A stretch of DNA of 64,000 nucleotides. It comes from an uncultured Clostridia bacterium (GTDB taxonomy: Bacteria > Bacillota > Clostridia > Oscillospirales > Ruminococcaceae). This document shows, piece after piece, positions 9,329 to 18,293 of the stretch (position 1 is the stretch's first letter; each line of letters starts with the position of its first letter). The position numbers were made by a program, and so were the translations under genes. The notes beneath the pieces were generated by a model. That model had not been told where the DNA came from. It saw only the letters and a program-made list of their open reading frames with translations, and searched no databases. Where the stretch lies: the NCBI GenBank assembly GCA_947627045.1, contig CANQUM010000006.1, forward strand, positions 1 to 64,000, in the 5' to 3' direction.

Positions 9329-9996
9329 TATTCACAGCCCCCTTCCTCAGATTTCAGAGAGCAGTTGTGAGCATTCGGACAACCTGCACAGCCAATTTCT
9401 TTTGGCGGTTTTTTCTTTTTCAGCTTATTTACAACAGCTATAATCACACCCAGCGTGAAAAAACCTCCTGCCGGCATAATGAACACATTCATAGGGTTTT
9501 GTGAAATAAACGGTATGCTTATTCCGAATATTGAGCCCGTACCGATAATTTCACGAACAGCTCCCATAAGAAATAATGCCAGAGTAAATCCAAGACCCAT
9601 TCCTAGTCCGTCCAGAACAGATGGCAGAAGTTTATTCTTTGAAGCGAATACCTCAGCCCGCCCGAGTATTATGCAGTTTACCGTTATAAGCGAAAGAAAG
9701 ATTCCCAGACTGTCATATAAATCAGGCAAATAACCCTTTAAAAGAAATTCTATCAAGGTAACAAAACCTGCTATTATTACTATATAACAAGGCAGTCTGA
9801 CTGCATCAGGTATAACCTTTTTGAGAAGTGAAATAACAAGATTAGAACCGACAAGCACAAATGTAGTTGCAAGTCCCATTCCTATTCCGTTTGAAGCCAT
9901 TGTAGTTACAGCCAGTGCGGGACACATTCCAAGCAAGGTAACAAGCACAGGGTTTTCTTTAATAAAGCCCTTTGTAAGGTCTTTAAAATTACTCAC
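9328..9996 (-). CDS. rnfE: Rnf complex subunit E
   Basis: A 222-residue membrane subunit, partner of RnfA. It shows GMCPALAVT near the N-terminus and FLSLITVNCIILGRAEVFAS at mid-protein with the conserved Cys. About six helices end near residue 195. An unusual soluble tail follows, KKKKPPKEIGCAGCPNAHNCS and a final GGCE, with four Cys in a C-x2-C-x5-C arrangement, resembling small Cys-rich metal-binding tails of membrane proteins. The start overlaps the end of rnfG by 8 bases, so the two are translationally coupled. Confidence 0.94.
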   Translation of the reverse strand: MSNFKDLTKGFIKENPVLVTLLGMCPALAVTTMASNGIGMGLATTFVLVGSNLVISLLKKVIPDAVRLPCYIVIIAGFVTLIEFLLKGYLPDLYDSLGIFLSLITVNCIILGRAEVFASKNKLLPSVLDGLGMGLGFTLALFLMGAVREIIGTGSIFGISIPFISQNPMNVFIMPAGGFFTLGVIIAVVNKLKKKKPPKEIGCAGCPNAHNCSLKSEEGGCE

Positions 9997-10564
9997 TTAA
10001 AATCGCCTCCTTGTTATTGCTGTAAACTTCAAGTGCAGTTTTTATAGCGTCTCTCATTCCCTTTGAAGAATAGGTAGCTCCTGTAACATTATCTACTTTA
10101 TCAAAATCATCACTAGCGGTAAAGCCTTTGAATTTATCGCTGAATATCGACTTCTGATCACGCAGCTTTGTACCGAGACCCGGAGTTTCGCCGCAGCTGA
10201 TAAATTCAGTACCTACAAGCTCTCCGCTTTGATTTATACCAACAAGAATATGTATTCCGCCCTTTGAATAGCCGTCTGTTGTAACTTCAATCAGACAGTT
10301 CTCCTTATTTTCGCTGAGAATAATCGAATTTACCTTTTCATTGCCGAAGGTCAGCGGCATTTTTTCGGTTTTTGAGCTGTCAAGCAGAATTTTGTAATCA
10401 TTGCCGTCTGAATTTTGGAAAACAGCCTCACAGCCTGCCTTTAAATCATCTGTCATAACTCCCGTTGTGTCTTTGTATGTCAGCTTATATGTGAAAACTA
10501 AAAGACCGCATACAACAATACAGATAATCATAAGCGCCAAAGGAGGAAAAATGTACTTTTTCAT
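9989..10564 (-). CDS. rnfG: Rnf complex subunit G, covalent FMN protein
   Basis: A 191-residue subunit with one N-terminal membrane helix (about 5-27) and an extracytoplasmic FMN-binding domain. The flavinylation motif is NVTGATYSS with the attachment Thr about residue 164, as known for the RnfG/NqrC family; an ApbE-type flavin transferase would be needed and is not in the window. GETPGLGTKLRD upstream is also family-typical. It lies 3 bp from rnfD and overlaps rnfE. Confidence 0.95.
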   Translation of the reverse strand: MKKYIFPPLALMIICIVVCGLLVFTYKLTYKDTTGVMTDDLKAGCEAVFQNSDGNDYKILLDSSKTEKMPLTFGNEKVNSIILSENKENCLIEVTTDGYSKGGIHILVGINQSGELVGTEFISCGETPGLGTKLRDQKSIFSDKFKGFTASDDFDKVDNVTGATYSSKGMRDAIKTALEVYSNNKEAILSE

Positions 10565-10567
10565 AAC

Positions 10568-11497
10568 CTAATCCCTCCTGTTTTTTGATTTCAATGCCCC
10601 GACGGGCTTTGCCTTTGTTATCATATCAATGTAGGGAGTGAGTATGTTCATAATAAGAATTGAGAAAGATACTCCCTCCGCCATAGACGCATAAAAACGA
10701 ATTACGCAAGTAATAATTCCGCAGCCTATGCCGAATATAACCTTTCCCCAAAAGGTTATCGGTGTGGTAACATAATCTGTAGCCATAAATATTGCGCCCA
10801 AAAGCACTCCGCCCGATAAAATCTGATAAAGCGGATCAGCCCCGACAATAAATGAGAACAACCCGACCGTCAGCAGGAAAAACAAAGGCGTAGCAGGAGA
10901 AATTATACGTCTTATGACAAGATAAATCCCTCCTAAGATAAGTGCAAGCGCACAGGTCTCTCCAAGACATCCGCCTGTCATTCCAAGAAACAAGTCTAAA
11001 TAATCTTCATTTTGGGTCGCTAAGGGAGTAGCACTTGTTACAGCGTCCGTTATCTGAAATGCTTGCGGAAGCGTCCAGTTAGTCATTGCTCCTGTAAAAG
11101 AAAGCGCTAAAACAATTCTTCCAACTATAGCCGGATTTGCAAAATTCTGACCCAGCCCGCCAAACAAGCACTTTACTATTACGATTGCCACAAATGTTCC
11201 TATAGCCGCCATCCAAAACGGAAGTGTAGGCGGAAGATTAAAAGCAAGCAAAATACCTGTTACCACAGCGGATAAATCACCTATAGTATTAGGCTTTTTT
11301 GTTATCATATTAAACAGCGTTTCCCAAACAAGAGATGTCGCTGCGCACACAAGAATTAAAAATAATGCACGAAGTCCGAATATAATTCCTGACGCTATTA
11401 CAGCAGGGCAAAGAGCAATAATAACATTCAGCATAATTTTCTGAGTTGTCATTCCCGAACGCACATGAGGCGACGGAGAAACTATCAGCTTTTCCAT
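10568..11497 (-). CDS. rnfD: Rnf complex subunit D, membrane flavoprotein
   Basis: A 309-residue polytopic membrane protein with about nine helices. SPSPHVRSG at the N-terminus and the covalent-FMN motif DAVTSATPLA (Thr about residue 157) identify RnfD/NqrB-type subunits, which carry electrons across the membrane and couple them to ion transport. The gene is second in the operon, 17 bp after rnfC with GAAAGAGAG upstream of the ATG. Confidence 0.95.
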   Translation of the reverse strand: MEKLIVSPSPHVRSGMTTQKIMLNVIIALCPAVIASGIIFGLRALFLILVCAATSLVWETLFNMITKKPNTIGDLSAVVTGILLAFNLPPTLPFWMAAIGTFVAIVIVKCLFGGLGQNFANPAIVGRIVLALSFTGAMTNWTLPQAFQITDAVTSATPLATQNEDYLDLFLGMTGGCLGETCALALILGGIYLVIRRIISPATPLFFLLTVGLFSFIVGADPLYQILSGGVLLGAIFMATDYVTTPITFWGKVIFGIGCGIITCVIRFYASMAEGVSFSILIMNILTPYIDMITKAKPVGALKSKNRRD

Positions 11498-11514
11498 ATA
11501 TTAGTTCTCTCTTT

Positions 11515-12801
11515 CTAATTATTCTCTGAAACAAACATTTTTGCAAGCTGATTTGTCTCAGCAAGATTACGCTTAGCAGGACAAACATATGAACAGCTTC
11601 CGCAGTTCATACAGAGATTGACCTTTAGTTCCTTTAGCCTATCTGCATCTTTTTGCTGATATGCCTTTTCAAGCTCGGTAGGCATAAGCCCTGCCGGACA
11701 AGCATTTATGCACCTTCCGCAGCGTATGCAGTTTGTCTGAACTTCTTTTTTATCCTTTTTTAAAGCAAGAATAGCATTGTTCGTTTTAATGACAGGAGTA
11801 TTCAAATCATAAATACACATTCCCATCATAAGTCCGCCTGTGAGTACCTTTCGTGTCTTGCTTTCTTCACACCCTGCAAATTTAAGCAGCTCGGCAATTG
11901 ATATGCCTATAGGCACTTTTACATTGCACGGAGATTTAACCGCGTCTCCGTCTATTGTTATACGCCTCCATGTAAGCGGCATACCGGTTTTAAAATATCT
12001 GTTCAAAAAAGCAACCGTCGACACATTTATTACTATAATTCCCTGATGAGACGGCAGTTCGCCTTCTTTAACCGTTCTTTTAGTTGCATTATACGCAATA
12101 ACCTTTTCCGCACCCTGAGGATAAAGAGATGAAAGACTTATAACATTTACTGATGCGTCGTTTGCAGTCATACTGCTCAAAAGCTCTATAGCCTTCGGCT
12201 TGTTGTTTTCAATACATATGTACACTTTTTCTATTTTAAGAATGTTTTGAATAGTTTTTATTCCGTTTATTACATCATTCGGATTTTCTATCATTTCACG
12301 GTAATCGCTTGTTATATAAGGCTCGCATTCAGCAGCGTTAATAACAAGACTGTCTATAGGAGTTTTATTTTCATCAAAATTGAGCTTTATGTGAGTAGGA
12401 AAGCCTGCGCCGCCTAATCCGCAGCAGCCGCTTTCTCTTACCGCTTTTATCAAAGAAGCCTTGTCTGTAATAACGGGAGACTTTATATCCTCGCTTACAG
12501 TTTGTTTTCCGTCACATTCAATTTTTATGCACTTGCACTTTCTTCCGTTTGAAGAAAGATAATCGTCTATTGCCACAACCTTACCCGAAACGCTTGAATG
12601 TACAGGCATTGACATAAACGCCTCGCTGTCGCCTATTTTCTGCCCGACCTTTACCTCGTCTCCGACAGAAACCAAAGGCTCACAGTGCACGCCCATATGC
12701 TGCGACATAGGAATCGATACTGTATCGGGAACAGGGTATCTTATTGTTTCAAAATTTTCTGTATTCTTTTTATGCGGAATTCTTATACAGTTTAGAGACA
12801 A
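11515..12801 (-). CDS. rnfC: Rnf complex subunit C, NADH-binding electron-transfer protein
   Basis: The peripheral subunit where NAD+ is reduced, carrying FMN and two 4Fe-4S clusters. A Rossmann-like flavin/NAD region includes GCCGLGGAGFPTHIKL (about 128-143). Cluster motifs are CIRCGRCINACP and CMNCGSCSYVCP near the C-terminus. First gene of the operon. The start is uncertain: GTG at 12810 directly abuts the AAAGG ribosome site, whereas TTG at 12801 sits 6-7 bases after AAAGGGTG, so 12801 is preferred. The protein has about 428 residues, close to the usual clostridial length. Confidence 0.93.
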   Translation of the reverse strand: MSLNCIRIPHKKNTENFETIRYPVPDTVSIPMSQHMGVHCEPLVSVGDEVKVGQKIGDSEAFMSMPVHSSVSGKVVAIDDYLSSNGRKCKCIKIECDGKQTVSEDIKSPVITDKASLIKAVRESGCCGLGGAGFPTHIKLNFDENKTPIDSLVINAAECEPYITSDYREMIENPNDVINGIKTIQNILKIEKVYICIENNKPKAIELLSSMTANDASVNVISLSSLYPQGAEKVIAYNATKRTVKEGELPSHQGIIVINVSTVAFLNRYFKTGMPLTWRRITIDGDAVKSPCNVKVPIGISIAELLKFAGCEESKTRKVLTGGLMMGMCIYDLNTPVIKTNNAILALKKDKKEVQTNCIRCGRCINACPAGLMPTELEKAYQQKDADRLKELKVNLCMNCGSCSYVCPAKRNLAETNQLAKMFVSENN

Positions 12802-12964
12802 ATATATCACCCTTTCATTATAGGTTTTACTTTCATTATTTTTTATTACACCGCTGCAAGGTTTTCATTTAACATAAAATATATACAAATCATAATATAT
12901 AAGCTATAATATTATGGTATTGTTTTTTATAAAGAAAAATGTTAAAATAATATGTGAAAACATT

Positions 12965-13591
12965 TTATATATCAAGATTTTTTATGTAATCCTCACTAAA
13001 AACAATTATATCATCCAAAGATTTATATTCAAGAGGAAATTGATTATATAATTTCATAAAAGAAGTCTTTGGGGCATTTATTTTCATTTCTCCCAACTTT
13101 CTTTCAAATGTTGAGGAAAGCAATGCAAATGCAGGAAAAATGCAATCCTTACTTACAGAAAAAGAATTTTTATCGTTTTTAGAATTAGCCAAAAATACGC
13201 TGCGGAAAATAGAATACATCGAAATCGAAAGAATGTTTTCAGAGTATTTTATCAGTTCGGGGTTCTCATAACCCTCAAGCAAAAAATTAAAAATCTCTAA
13301 AATATGACTCATTTTATCGGTCTGATCGCTCAGCGATTTAGAAGCTCTTTTATTCTTTCGCTTTGTTTTTTTGTTTGATTTTGGCATACTTGTTCTTCCT
13401 AGAATATAGTCGCAAGTAACGTCATAATATTTTGATATTTTTACAAGAAAGTCAAGACTGCATTCCCGTCTTCCGTTCTCATAATGAGATAGAAGTGATT
13501 GTGAAATATTAAGGTCGCCCGCAACCTGTTTCTGACTCAATCCGTTCTCTGTGCGAAGCAGTACCAGCATTCTGGGTAAATCTTTATTCAT
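12965..13591 (-). CDS. XRE-family helix-turn-helix regulator with conserved C-terminal domain
   Basis: A 208-residue protein. Residues 5-62 are a Cro/CI-type HTH (RTENGLSQKQVAGDLNISQSLLSHYE with the following NGRRECSLDFLVKISKYYDV). A lysine-rich linker (about 70-85, KKTKRKNKRASK) leads to an all-helical region of about 120 residues that I cannot assign to a family. The start ATG at 13591 has GGTGAG upstream. It is a single gene divergent from the phosphatase gene. The target is unknown. Confidence 0.8.
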   Translation of the reverse strand: MNKDLPRMLVLLRTENGLSQKQVAGDLNISQSLLSHYENGRRECSLDFLVKISKYYDVTCDYILGRTSMPKSNKKTKRKNKRASKSLSDQTDKMSHILEIFNFLLEGYENPELIKYSENILSISMYSIFRSVFLANSKNDKNSFSVSKDCIFPAFALLSSTFERKLGEMKINAPKTSFMKLYNQFPLEYKSLDDIIVFSEDYIKNLDI

Positions 13592-13802
13592 TTATTGCTC
13601 ACCGATCCTTTGTGTATATAATGCTAAAGTTCTACATTGGATACTTTATTATGACTTAAAGAAACAAATTTTTCAAGGCGGTAAATTCTCTAAAATGCTG
13701 ATATTATGTCGATTATTATATATTTATGTACATTATAGTACTTTTTTAACAAAATGTAAAGCTATATTGCATTATAAAAATTACTTTCAAAAGGAGAATT
13801 TT

Positions 13803-14447
13803 ATGACAGGTTACAGACTTAAACTGATCCGTCATGGTATAACTCAAGGCAATCTTGACGGGAAATATATAGGCGTAACGGATATTCCTCTTTGCTCTGA
13901 GGGCGCACAGGAGCTCTATGAAAAAATGGAGAAAAATGATTATGGTTCGGTGCAGAAGGTTTTTGCAAGTCCTCTCAAACGCTGTAAAGAAACTGCTGCC
14001 ATTTTATATCCGGAAGCAATTATAACCGAGATCCCTGAACTTACCGAAATGAACTTTGGAGATTTTGAAAATAAAAAAGCTGAGGATATTATGAACACTC
14101 CCGAGTATAAAAAATTTTTAAAGGGCGGTCTTGACAACCCTCCGCCTAATGGGGAAAGTATGAGAACAGTTGTCGAAAGGTGCGTATCTGCAATGGAAAA
14201 GATAGTATCCTCTATATTTCAGGAGGGAATGACTAACTGTGCCGTTATCACTCACGGAGGAATTATAATGAATTTGCTCTCCTGCTTCGGGCTGCCGAAA
14301 TACAACCCGAACAGTCTTGTGTGTGATTTCGGCGAAGGATATGAAATTATGATAACTGCCGCAATGTGGCAAAGGTCAACAGCGTTTGAAATACTGGGAA
14401 GATTTCCTTACGTTTTCGACGATGACAGCGAGCCGATTAGCGAATAG
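13803..14447 (+). CDS. Histidine phosphatase family protein (phosphoglycerate mutase/CobC-like)
   Basis: A 214-residue enzyme of the histidine phosphatase superfamily. The catalytic RHG motif is in KLIRHGITQGN (His about residue 13), and the second catalytic His is in AVITHGGIIMN. SPLKRCKETAA and the Glu of EMNFGDFEN are also typical. The start ATG at 13803 is chosen because AAAGGAG precedes it; a longer frame upstream has no ribosome site. The substrate may be phosphoglycerate, an adenosylcobalamin precursor or another phosphoester; CobC-type features (NFGDFE, NPPNGES) are present, but there are no cobalamin genes nearby. Confidence 0.85.
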   Translation: MTGYRLKLIRHGITQGNLDGKYIGVTDIPLCSEGAQELYEKMEKNDYGSVQKVFASPLKRCKETAAILYPEAIITEIPELTEMNFGDFENKKAEDIMNTPEYKKFLKGGLDNPPPNGESMRTVVERCVSAMEKIVSSIFQEGMTNCAVITHGGIIMNLLSCFGLPKYNPNSLVCDFGEGYEIMITAAMWQRSTAFEILGRFPYVFDDDSEPISE

Positions 14448-14573
14448 GGTATAAACAGTTTTTATTATAACGAGCTTTAGCAAATAAAATATGGAAATAA
14501 TTAATGTAATTGCGGCAATAATAGTAAACAAGCATTAACGAGCATAAAAAGTAAAGAATATTTTAAAACTGCG

Positions 14574-14610
14574 AAAGGAGGATGCTCTCAGCGAGCATAG
14601 CCATTTTATG
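14574..14610 (+). promoter_or_regulatory. Ribosome site, hairpin, start codon arrangement (nadE)
   Basis: AAAGGAGG (14574-14581) is 26 nt before the ATG at 14608. Directly after it is a perfect hairpin ATGCTC (14582-14587), loop TCAGC, GAGCAT (14593-14598). Effective spacing is 9 nt. A nine-codon frame starts at the hairpin and overlaps the nadE ATG as ATGA, but it has no spacing to the ribosome site. Confidence 0.7.
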
Positions 14611-16560
14611 AAAGACGGATTTATAAAAGTTGCGGCAATAACTCCAAAAATCAAAGTTGCCGATGTAGATTTTAATGTAAATAATATAATTTCGCATATA
14701 ACCCGTGCATATAAAGAGGGAATTAAACTATGCGTCTTTCCTGAGCTTTGTATAACCTCGTATACCTGTCAGGATTTATTCAATCAAAGACTGCTTACAG
14801 ACAAGGCGTTATATGGACTTGAAAGGATCGTGAAATCTACCGAAAACAAGGAAATAATTTGCACAGTAGGCTGCCCGCTTGTGAAAAACGGCAAGCTATA
14901 CAACTGCGGAGTTGTTATATATAACGGCGACATTCTGGGCGTTGTTCCAAAAACTTCACTGCCCAGTTACAATGAATTTTATGAAATGCGACACTTTGCT
15001 CCTGCACCCAAAGAAAATGAAGAAATAGAGCTTTTCGGCAAAAGCTATCCGTTTGGCTCAAAAATTTTGTTCAAAGCAAAGGAAATGAAAGAGCTTATTT
15101 ATGCTGTTGAAATCTGCGAAGATCTGTGGACGCCTTGTCCTGTTTCAAATCAGCACGCTTTAGCTGGTGCAACGCTCATAGGTAACCTTTCTGCCTCAGA
15201 TGAGGTTATAGGAAAAGATGAATACAGACGTGAACTTGTAAAAAACCAGTCGGCAAGGCTTATATGCGGATATGTATACTGCTCTGCCGGAGACGGCGAA
15301 TCCACGCAGGATCTGGTATTTTCGGGACACAATATTATTGCAGAAAACGGAGCAATTTTAAGTCAAAGCAGATTATTTGAAAATGAAATGACCGTTTCTG
15401 AAATAGACTTGCAAAAGCTCGCAGGGGAAAGAAAAAAGCTGTCGACATTTCCCGAAAGTAACGACAGCGGTTATGTTACAGCAGAATTCTCGATGAAACT
15501 TAAAGACACGCAGCTTACAAGATTTTATTCACAGACGCCATTTATACCATATGATGAGTTTGAGAAAAACAGCCGATGCGAGCTTATTCTGCGAATGCAG
15601 TCGGAGGGACTGAAAAAGAGAATTTCACATACAAAGTCAAAGTCTGTAGTTATAGGAATTTCAGGAGGGCTTGACAGTGCACTTGCACTTTTGGTTTGTG
15701 TAAACGCTATGGATCTTCTCAATCGCAGCAGAGAGGATATAATTGCAGTTACTATGCCGTGCTTCGGCACGACTAAACGCACACGCTCAAATGCTGAAAT
15801 TCTTTGCAATGCGCTTGGTGTAACATTCAAAGAGGTTGACATAACAAACTCGGTGCTTCAGCACTTTGAAGACATAGGTCATGACCAAAGCGACCATGAC
15901 GTTGTCTTTGAAAACGGTCAGGCAAGAGAGCGAACACAGGTCTTGATGAACATTGCAAATCAAGTCAGCGGATTTGTTGTCGGCACAGGTGATTTGTCAG
16001 AACTTGCGCTCGGCTGGGCAACTTACAACGGCGACCATATGTCTATGTACGGCGTAAACGCTTCCGTTCCGAAAACGCTCGTTCGCCATATAATTAAATA
16101 TTATGCCGATACCTGCGGAAACAATGCAGTCAAAGACGTTCTCTACGATATTTTTGATACGCCTGTCTCGCCCGAGCTTTTACCGACAGATGAAAGTAAA
16201 GAGAACATAACACAGAAAACCGAAGATATTGTCGGCCCGTATGAGCTTCACGACTTCTTTTTATACTACGCAATAAGGTGGGGTTTTCCGCCCAAAAAGG
16301 TTCTGAGACTTGCAAAATACGCATTTGACGGAAAGTATGATAACATCACTATTTTAAAATGGTTAGAAAAATTTTATTCGAGATTTTTCTCACAGCAGTT
16401 CAAGCGTTCCTGCCTGCCTGACGGAGCAAAAATCGGTACGGTTACACTTTCTCCCAGAGGTGATTGGAGAATGCCGAGCGACGCAGTTTCAAAACTGTGG
16501 ATCGACGAGCTGGAGCAGGACAAGAAAAACGATATGCCGTTTTTATACTTTACCAAATAA
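14608..16560 (+). CDS. nadE: Glutamine-dependent NAD+ synthetase
   Basis: A 650-residue two-domain enzyme making NAD+ from nicotinate adenine dinucleotide, ATP and glutamine. The N-terminal nitrilase-type glutaminase has the catalytic triad Glu about 46 (FPEL), Lys about 115 (VPKTSLP) and Cys about 170 (EICEDLW). The C-terminal synthetase has the ATP-pyrophosphatase P-loop SGGLDSALA (about 352) and GTGDLSELALGW. The length is normal for the fused type. It is a single gene with a hairpin leader and a strong terminator, convergent with the AEC transporter gene. Confidence 0.97.
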   Translation: MKDGFIKVAAITPKIKVADVDFNVNNIISHITRAYKEGIKLCVFPELCITSYTCQDLFNQRLLTDKALYGLERIVKSTENKEIICTVGCPLVKNGKLYNCGVVIYNGDILGVVPKTSLPSYNEFYEMRHFAPAPKENEEIELFGKSYPFGSKILFKAKEMKELIYAVEICEDLWTPCPVSNQHALAGATLIGNLSASDEVIGKDEYRRELVKNQSARLICGYVYCSAGDGESTQDLVFSGHNIIAENGAILSQSRLFENEMTVSEIDLQKLAGERKKLSTFPESNDSGYVTAEFSMKLKDTQLTRFYSQTPFIPYDEFEKNSRCELILRMQSEGLKKRISHTKSKSVVIGISGGLDSALALLVCVNAMDLLNRSREDIIAVTMPCFGTTKRTRSNAEILCNALGVTFKEVDITNSVLQHFEDIGHDQSDHDVVFENGQARERTQVLMNIANQVSGFVVGTGDLSELALGWATYNGDHMSMYGVNASVPKTLVRHIIKYYADTCGNNAVKDVLYDIFDTPVSPELLPTDESKENITQKTEDIVGPYELHDFFLYYAIRWGFPPKKVLRLAKYAFDGKYDNITILKWLEKFYSRFFSQQFKRSCLPDGAKIGTVTLSPRGDWRMPSDAVSKLWIDELEQDKKNDMPFLYFTK

Positions 16561-16564
16561 CGAT

Positions 16565-16598
16565 AAAGAGCATAACCCAATAGGGTTATGCTCTTTTT
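16565..16598 (+). terminator. Terminator of nadE (bidirectional)
   Basis: A perfect 14-bp stem AAAGAGCATAACCC (16565-16578) / GGGTTATGCTCTTT (16583-16596), loop AATA, T-run after; the A-rich 5' side also serves the convergent AEC gene. Confidence 0.93.
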
Positions 16599-16618
16599 AA
16601 TAATTATTGACTATTTTT

Positions 16619-17551
16619 TTAAAATAAACTCCCCACCGTCTTTGCAATATATACGATTACAGGCAAAGTAACTACTGAGAGTATTGTTGAAAGCCCAAAC
16701 ATTTGAGATGAATACGATGAATTTTTATCAAACCTTATCGCAAGCATTGTACCGATCGTTGCGGACGGGCAGGAAAGTCCGACTATTGTAGTAATTTTCG
16801 CTGTTTCATTAGGGCAGGGGAAGAAATATAGAAGCAAAATCAAAATTACAGGAGTTATGATAAGCTTTAAAGCAGATACAAAATATATTCTGGGTTTTCT
16901 TAAAGCCTTTAAAAGACTTGAATTTGCAATAGTAACACCTGCAACAAACATAGCCAGCGGAGTTATTATATTATTTACATAAGAAAGAGTATCAAAAAGC
17001 AGTCCCGGTATTCTGATTTGAAATACAAAGAGTAAAAAGCCCAAAACTGTAGCAAGTATTGTGGGGTTTGTTATTATTTTTTTTAATGACACCTCCGATT
17101 TATCCCCTGATATAGTCAAAACCCCGTGCGTCCAGACCATTATGTTAAATACTGTGTTTATTGCCGTTATGTATAAAACTCCCTCCGAGCCGAAAAGTGC
17201 AAGGGCAAGGGGAATTCCCATAAAACCGCAGTTTGAGTAGGAAGCATTAATGCGTTCTATACCTATATCCTTATCTTTTCCTCTCAATAAAAGATAAGAA
17301 ACAGCTATAAACAGTAAAAGTCCTGCCGTTGATAGCAAAAGTGCATATCCCAATCCTTTAAAAAGACGAAGTGAAAAATCCTGCTGATAAGATACAATTA
17401 TAACAGCGGGGTTTACAATATACAATACAAGATTGGTAAGACTTTTATTGCCCTCAAGAGATACAAGTCTGGTTTTAAAGCAATTTGCACCTATGCAAAT
17501 AAGTATAAGCATTACAGACACTTGTTTTAAAAGAATAAGGGATAATTCCAT
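16619..17551 (-). CDS. AEC-family (auxin efflux carrier-like) transporter
   Basis: A 310-residue membrane protein with about ten helices in the usual 5+5 arrangement. NPAVIIVSYQQDF after the first helices, INASYSNCGFMGIPLALALFG at about 100-120, and VGLSCPSATIGTMLAIRF near the C-terminus are typical of the AEC family, which includes malate permeases. The substrate is not deducible, perhaps an organic acid. It lies downstream of the coaX/panT-type operon but is separated from it by a perfect palindromic terminator, so it probably has its own promoter. Confidence 0.88.
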   Translation of the reverse strand: MELSLILLKQVSVMLILICIGANCFKTRLVSLEGNKSLTNLVLYIVNPAVIIVSYQQDFSLRLFKGLGYALLLSTAGLLLFIAVSYLLLRGKDKDIGIERINASYSNCGFMGIPLALALFGSEGVLYITAINTVFNIMVWTHGVLTISGDKSEVSLKKIITNPTILATVLGFLLFVFQIRIPGLLFDTLSYVNNIITPLAMFVAGVTIANSSLLKALRKPRIYFVSALKLIITPVILILLLYFFPCPNETAKITTIVGLSCPSATIGTMLAIRFDKNSSYSSQMFGLSTILSVVTLPVIVYIAKTVGSLF

Positions 17552-17588
17552 AGTATTTCTCTCCGATTACCTACTAATTTAAAAATTC

Positions 17589-17610
17589 AAGGCGGCAGAT
17601 CTGCCGCCTT
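17589..17610 (-). terminator. Palindromic terminator after the ECF S component gene
   Basis: A perfect 22-bp palindrome with 11-bp arms (AAGGCGGCAGA and complement); on the minus strand it is followed by GAATTTTTA. Confidence 0.75.
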
Positions 17611-17637
17611 AGATATGTTAATATTTACATTTATAAA

Positions 17638-18225
17638 TTATTTAGCCGTAACAGCTTTCTTTGCCTTGCCGATAGATATGATTTTTACTATAACTGGGCT
17701 AAGTACGATATTTATTGCCATCTCAATCAAGAAATTAACTCCAACTAAAGCTACAATCATATATGCTCCGGCACTTTCATATCCTGCTGCCGCTGACCAT
17801 GTATTAATTGTATCCATAAAGAATATCCTGCATCCTAATAGGAAAACGCCTGTGTTAACTATTGGGCAGACAATTGCCGATACAAAAACTGCGACAATTT
17901 GATTTTTCTTTTCCAATGCTAAGTAAACAAGTCCTGCAACAAGTCCTGCAAGCGCTCCTTTTAAAATACAGGTGATAATTGTTCCGGGTATGTTTACTGC
18001 CAAAAATGCCGACGCATCGGTTAGCAGTACAACTACGCCGAATACAAAGCCAAGCCATGCTCCAGCCTTATAGCTGTACATTGCCGCACCGACTACTATA
18101 GGTACAAGTACCAGCGAAATGTTGAATACTACCATTGGTCTGATAACTACAGCAAGCACCTGAAGAACAACTACAATAGCCGTAAACAGTCCTACTCCTA
18201 CGATTTTCTTTGTTGTGTTTGACAT
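17638..18225 (-). CDS. ECF transporter S component, probably pantothenate-specific
   Basis: A 195-residue membrane protein with about six helices, the substrate-binding subunit of an energy-coupling-factor vitamin transporter. The N-terminal GLFTAIVVVLQVLA and the short length match S components. Its gene follows the pantothenate kinase gene coaX by 68 bp on the same strand, the basis for proposing pantothenate (PanT-like). Inside, RPMVVFNISLVLVPIVVGA is consistent with the family. The ECF ATPases and T component are not in the window, as is normal for group II ECF systems that share one energising module. Confidence 0.85.
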   Translation of the reverse strand: MSNTTKKIVGVGLFTAIVVVLQVLAVVIRPMVVFNISLVLVPIVVGAAMYSYKAGAWLGFVFGVVVLLTDASAFLAVNIPGTIITCILKGALAGLVAGLVYLALEKKNQIVAVFVSAIVCPIVNTGVFLLGCRIFFMDTINTWSAAAGYESAGAYMIVALVGVNFLIEMAINIVLSPVIVKIISIGKAKKAVTAK

Positions 18226-18293
18226 AAAAATTCTCCTAACTACTGTTCAAACCCTTTGTTTTGATACAGTGTGTAAATTTAAGAATGCCGAAA

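Noticed and set aside
13551-13802. Longer N-terminus for the histidine phosphatase
   Set aside because: The extra 84 codons cross the promoter region and lack a ribosome site; ATG 13803 has AAAGGAG and begins with the normal family opening.
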